From Thermoplasmatales archaeon ex4484_36 (lineage in GTDB: Archaea; Thermoplasmatota; Penumbrarchaeia; Penumbrarchaeales; EX4484-36): DNA of 8,208 bases. Location of the stretch: positions 1 to 8,208 of the forward strand of contig NJDV01000043.1 of NCBI GenBank assembly GCA_002254765.1. The letters are read 5' to 3'. A program made the position numbers and the translations under genes. Positions 6,266 to 8,208 of this stretch are shown here, in pieces. A model generated the notes under the pieces. It did no database searches. It was not told where the DNA came from and was given only the letters and a program-made list of their open reading frames with translations. The first letter of the stretch is position 1. Every line of letters begins with the position of its first letter.

Positions 6266-6721
6266 ATGGCAAGGATGCACATAAGGAGGCGAGGCAGATC
6301 CCAGTCAAAGAGGCCCCCCAGAAAGGAGAGGCCCGCGTGGGTGACCATGGACGAGAAGGAGATAGTGGAGACCATCCTTAATCTGTACAAGCAGGGTATG
6401 AGCCCGGCCAGAATAGGGCTTGTCTTGAGGGATTCCTACGGCATTCCCTCGGTGAAATACGTTCTCGGCAAGTCCATGTACACGATCCTCAAGGAGAACG
6501 GGGTTAAAATGGAGTATCCCGAGGACCTGCTGGCCCTCATGAGGAAGGCGGTCAACCTGGCGGAGCACTTAAAGGAGCACCCCAAAGACCTGCACAACCG
6601 GCGCAGGCTTCAGCTGACGGAGGCTAAGATAAGGCGCCTTGTGAGGTATTACATCCGCCGGGGTGTGCTGCCTGAGGGCTGGAAGTATACGCTTAAGGAG
6701 GCAAAACTTATAGTGGGATGA
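6266..6721 (+). CDS. rps15: 30S ribosomal protein uS15 (archaeal type)
   Basis: A 151-residue archaeal/eukaryal uS15 (called S13e in eukaryotes). The N-terminal extension, with its basic start (RRRGRSQSKRP at 7-17) and the helical domain at about 28-80 (MSPARIGLVLRDSYGIP at 45-61), is absent from the roughly 89-residue bacterial protein. The C-terminal part (about 85-150) is the universal S15 helical core, with LHNRRRLQLTEAKIRRLVRYY at 109-129 containing the basic rRNA-contacting face. It binds the central domain of 16S rRNA early in small-subunit assembly. The ATG at 6266 follows GAGGGA. It sits upstream of a DHH nuclease, an arrangement I recall from other archaeal genomes. Length, motifs and context agree; no anomaly. 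Confidence 0.98.
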   Translation: MARMHIRRRGRSQSKRPPRKERPAWVTMDEKEIVETILNLYKQGMSPARIGLVLRDSYGIPSVKYVLGKSMYTILKENGVKMEYPEDLLALMRKAVNLAEHLKEHPKDLHNRRRLQLTEAKIRRLVRYYIRRGVLPEGWKYTLKEAKLIVG

Positions 6722-6785
6722 AGGGGCATCCATTTTATATTACCTTTTCCTTCATCCTTCACAGAATAAAGACCCAGTGTGAAGC
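6722..6785 (+). promoter_or_regulatory. TATA box, leader and T-rich tract between uS15 and the DHH nuclease
   Basis: TTTATATT at 6734-6741 is the best TATA box in the window; it predicts a start near 6762-6766 and a leader of about 20 bases for the ATG at 6786. Pyrimidine-rich TTTTCCTTC at 6745-6753 and the T-run at 6733-6736 could also serve to end uS15 transcripts. The Shine-Dalgarno before the nuclease is weak: GTGA at 6779-6782, three bases from the ATG. Confidence 0.5.
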
Positions 6786-8183
6786 ATGTCAGCTGTGGAG
6801 CCGCTCTCTGAGATGAACCTCCCTGAGAAGATGATAGACGCCCTCTTCAAGGCAGCGGAGCTCATCCGCTCTTACGGGGGAACGGTGAGGTTGATAACCC
6901 ATTACGATGGCGATGGGCTCTCATCCGCCGGAATCCTGGCCAAGAGCTTCATGAGGGAGGGGGTGAGCTTTCACTTCTCCGCAACGAAAAACGCCACCCC
7001 ATCCATAGAGGAGTTTATGAGGGAGACCTCCTCCGAGCTCATTGTTCTTGCGGACCTGGGGACCGCCCTTGTAGAGGACCTGGAAGCACTGAGAAGGAAG
7101 AGGAAGCTCGGTGTGGTAATAGTGGACCACCACGACACCGCCGGGAGGGACTCCCCGGTGATGAAGGAGGACTTCGTTGAGATCAACCCCCGCTATTACG
7201 ATTACGACGGTACCAGAGAGGCCAGCGCCTCCACCATCTCCTTTCTCCTCTCCCTTGCCCTGAGAGGGGACAATCTGGACCTTGGGGTTTACGCTCTGGC
7301 AGGGGCCGGGGCCGACAAACAGCTTCAGGAGGGTGCGAAGGGAATAAACAAGACGGTGGCTGACTACCTGGTGGGGGAGGAAATGCTCAGGAAGGAGGTG
7401 GGGGTGAGATTGCCGGGGGAGAGCCTAGAGCGTGCCCTCTACCTTGCGGTTGAGCCCTACTTCCCGGGGATGAGCGGAAGGAGCCCTGCAGTGAGAAGGT
7501 TCCTGAAGGAGCTGGGTATAAAAGGGGAGTGGTCCTTTGAGGAGCTCCCGGAGGAGAAGTGCATAAGTCTGAACTCCGCCTTATACCTCTACCTTCTGAA
7601 GAGGGGTGTAAGGCACGAAATAGCGAAGCTGATGTTCAGAGAGATATACTGGGCTAGCCTACACGGTGAGAGGGTTGACGTTGAGGATGTCGGCTACGAG
7701 ATAAACGCCGCTGGAAGGGCGGGTGAGTATTCGGTTGGAGTGGGCTATGTCCTGGGGGACGAGGAGTCCCGACAGAGGGCAAGGGGGCTGAGGCAGAGGT
7801 ACCGGGAGGAGATTCTCCAGAGAATGCTTCAGATTGAGGAGAAGGGGGGCAAGGTCCTGCAGAATATCCAGTACATAGAGGTGGACAGGGACGTCTATGC
7901 TGGAACCCTGGCGGGGCTCTGCATGCAGTACCTCTTTGACCCTGAGAAGCCCACAATCGCCGTTACAAGGGCGGGTGATGAGGTGAGGATCTCCGCCCGG
8001 GGGACGTGGTACCTGGTGAAGAGGGGGCTTGATTTGGCCTCCGCCTTGAGAGAGGCGGCGGAGGGATGCGGTGGGAGGGGGGGTGGACACAATATTGCCG
8101 CTGGGGCTACCATACCGGCTGAGAAGCTTCAGGAGTTCCTAAGGAGACTGGACAAGGCAGTGGGCAGTCAGATGGAGGGTTGA
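6786..8183 (+). CDS. RecJ-like DHH-family phosphoesterase/exonuclease (archaeal GAN/RecJ type)
   Basis: A complete 465-residue DHH-DHHA1 protein. Metal-binding motifs are present in order: THYDGDGLSS at 38-47 (His39, Asp41, Asp43), Asp90 in VLADLGT, and the DHH triad in VIVDHHD at 111-117. GAGADKQ at 173-179 supplies a further family Asp. The linker and C-terminal domain carry INAAGRAGE at 306-314 and the glycine-rich substrate loop GGRGGGHNIAAGA at 429-441. Archaeal members of this family are Mn/Mg-dependent exonucleases. In Thermococcales one of them (GAN) binds the GINS complex of the replicative CMG helicase, and others act on RNA ends. The genomic spot beside uS15 fits such a housekeeping role in replication or repair, but the exact subgroup and polarity cannot be read from sequence. 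The ATG at 6786 follows a strong TATA box and a weak Shine-Dalgarno. All catalytic residues look intact. Confidence 0.95.
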   Translation: MSAVEPLSEMNLPEKMIDALFKAAELIRSYGGTVRLITHYDGDGLSSAGILAKSFMREGVSFHFSATKNATPSIEEFMRETSSELIVLADLGTALVEDLEALRRKRKLGVVIVDHHDTAGRDSPVMKEDFVEINPRYYDYDGTREASASTISFLLSLALRGDNLDLGVYALAGAGADKQLQEGAKGINKTVADYLVGEEMLRKEVGVRLPGESLERALYLAVEPYFPGMSGRSPAVRRFLKELGIKGEWSFEELPEEKCISLNSALYLYLLKRGVRHEIAKLMFREIYWASLHGERVDVEDVGYEINAAGRAGEYSVGVGYVLGDEESRQRARGLRQRYREEILQRMLQIEEKGGKVLQNIQYIEVDRDVYAGTLAGLCMQYLFDPEKPTIAVTRAGDEVRISARGTWYLVKRGLDLASALREAAEGCGGRGGGHNIAAGATIPAEKLQEFLRRLDKAVGSQMEG

Positions 8184-8208
8184 TGAGTGCCGCCCGGAGT
8201 AGAGGAAG
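8183..8208 (+). CDS. Start of an unidentified gene overlapping the nuclease stop, 3'-truncated
   Basis: ATG at 8183 shares its A with the TGA of the nuclease gene. GGAGG at 8174-8178, four bases upstream, is a good Shine-Dalgarno. Only eight complete codons are visible, reading MSAARSRG, a basic start. In several archaea the genes following uS15 and the DHH nuclease are the KEOPS subunit Pcc1 and ribosomal protein S3Ae; the basic residues lean slightly toward S3Ae, but eight residues cannot decide this. Confidence 0.6.

Noticed and set aside
7659..8090. Long open frame on the minus strand opposite the DHH nuclease
   Set aside because: It lies wholly antisense to a conserved gene with intact motifs; its product is Pro/Ser/Leu-rich without any domain, as expected for a shadow of a G-rich coding strand.

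Overview
The window is archaeal DNA. The clearest signs are an archaeal/eukaryal-type small-subunit protein uS15 (151 aa with the extra N-terminal domain), a RecJ-like DHH nuclease directly downstream of it, TATA-like boxes at several intergenic gaps, and Shine-Dalgarno sequences of the GGTGA/GAGG type. Arginine is coded mostly by AGG/AGA and isoleucine often by ATA, as in many thermophilic archaea. The style of uS15 and the neighbouring genes suggest a euryarchaeote, possibly related to Thermoplasmata, but this placement is inference and weak. All ten genes supported here lie on the + strand and coding density is high; no intergenic gap exceeds about 80 bases.

Region 1 (1-2790): the 3' two thirds of a MoxR-family AAA+ ATPase, a small hairpin/T-tract, then a DUF58 protein and a six-helix membrane protein of unknown family. 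MoxR plus DUF58 is a common pairing in which the ATPase is thought to act as a chaperone for the vWA-like protein and its membrane partners.

Region 2 (2787-5610): two FtsX/MacB-type permeases and one LolD/MacB-type ATPase, joined to the previous genes by ATGA stop-start overlaps. From 739 to 5610 there are five genes with gaps of 12 bases or fewer, so DUF58, the orphan membrane protein and the ABC system look like one translationally coupled operon. The first permease is the oddest gene here: compared with its neighbour it lacks the first membrane helix and most of the extracytoplasmic domain, but remains in frame with three good C-terminal helices.

Region 3 (5611-6208): a promoter-like AT-rich gap and an unrecognised two-helix membrane protein with a low-complexity linker and a well-ordered-looking C-terminal tail.

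Region 4 (6209-8208): information-processing genes: uS15, its own promoter-like leader, a complete RecJ-like DHH phosphoesterase, and the first codons of another gene whose ATG overlaps the nuclease stop by one base. The uS15-nuclease arrangement recurs in archaea and links translation with replication or repair.

No tRNA, rRNA, CRISPR array, insertion sequence or attachment site was seen. The best candidates for something new are the shortened permease, the coupling of a DUF58 module to a MacB-like ABC system through an orphan membrane protein, and the orphan membrane protein before uS15.
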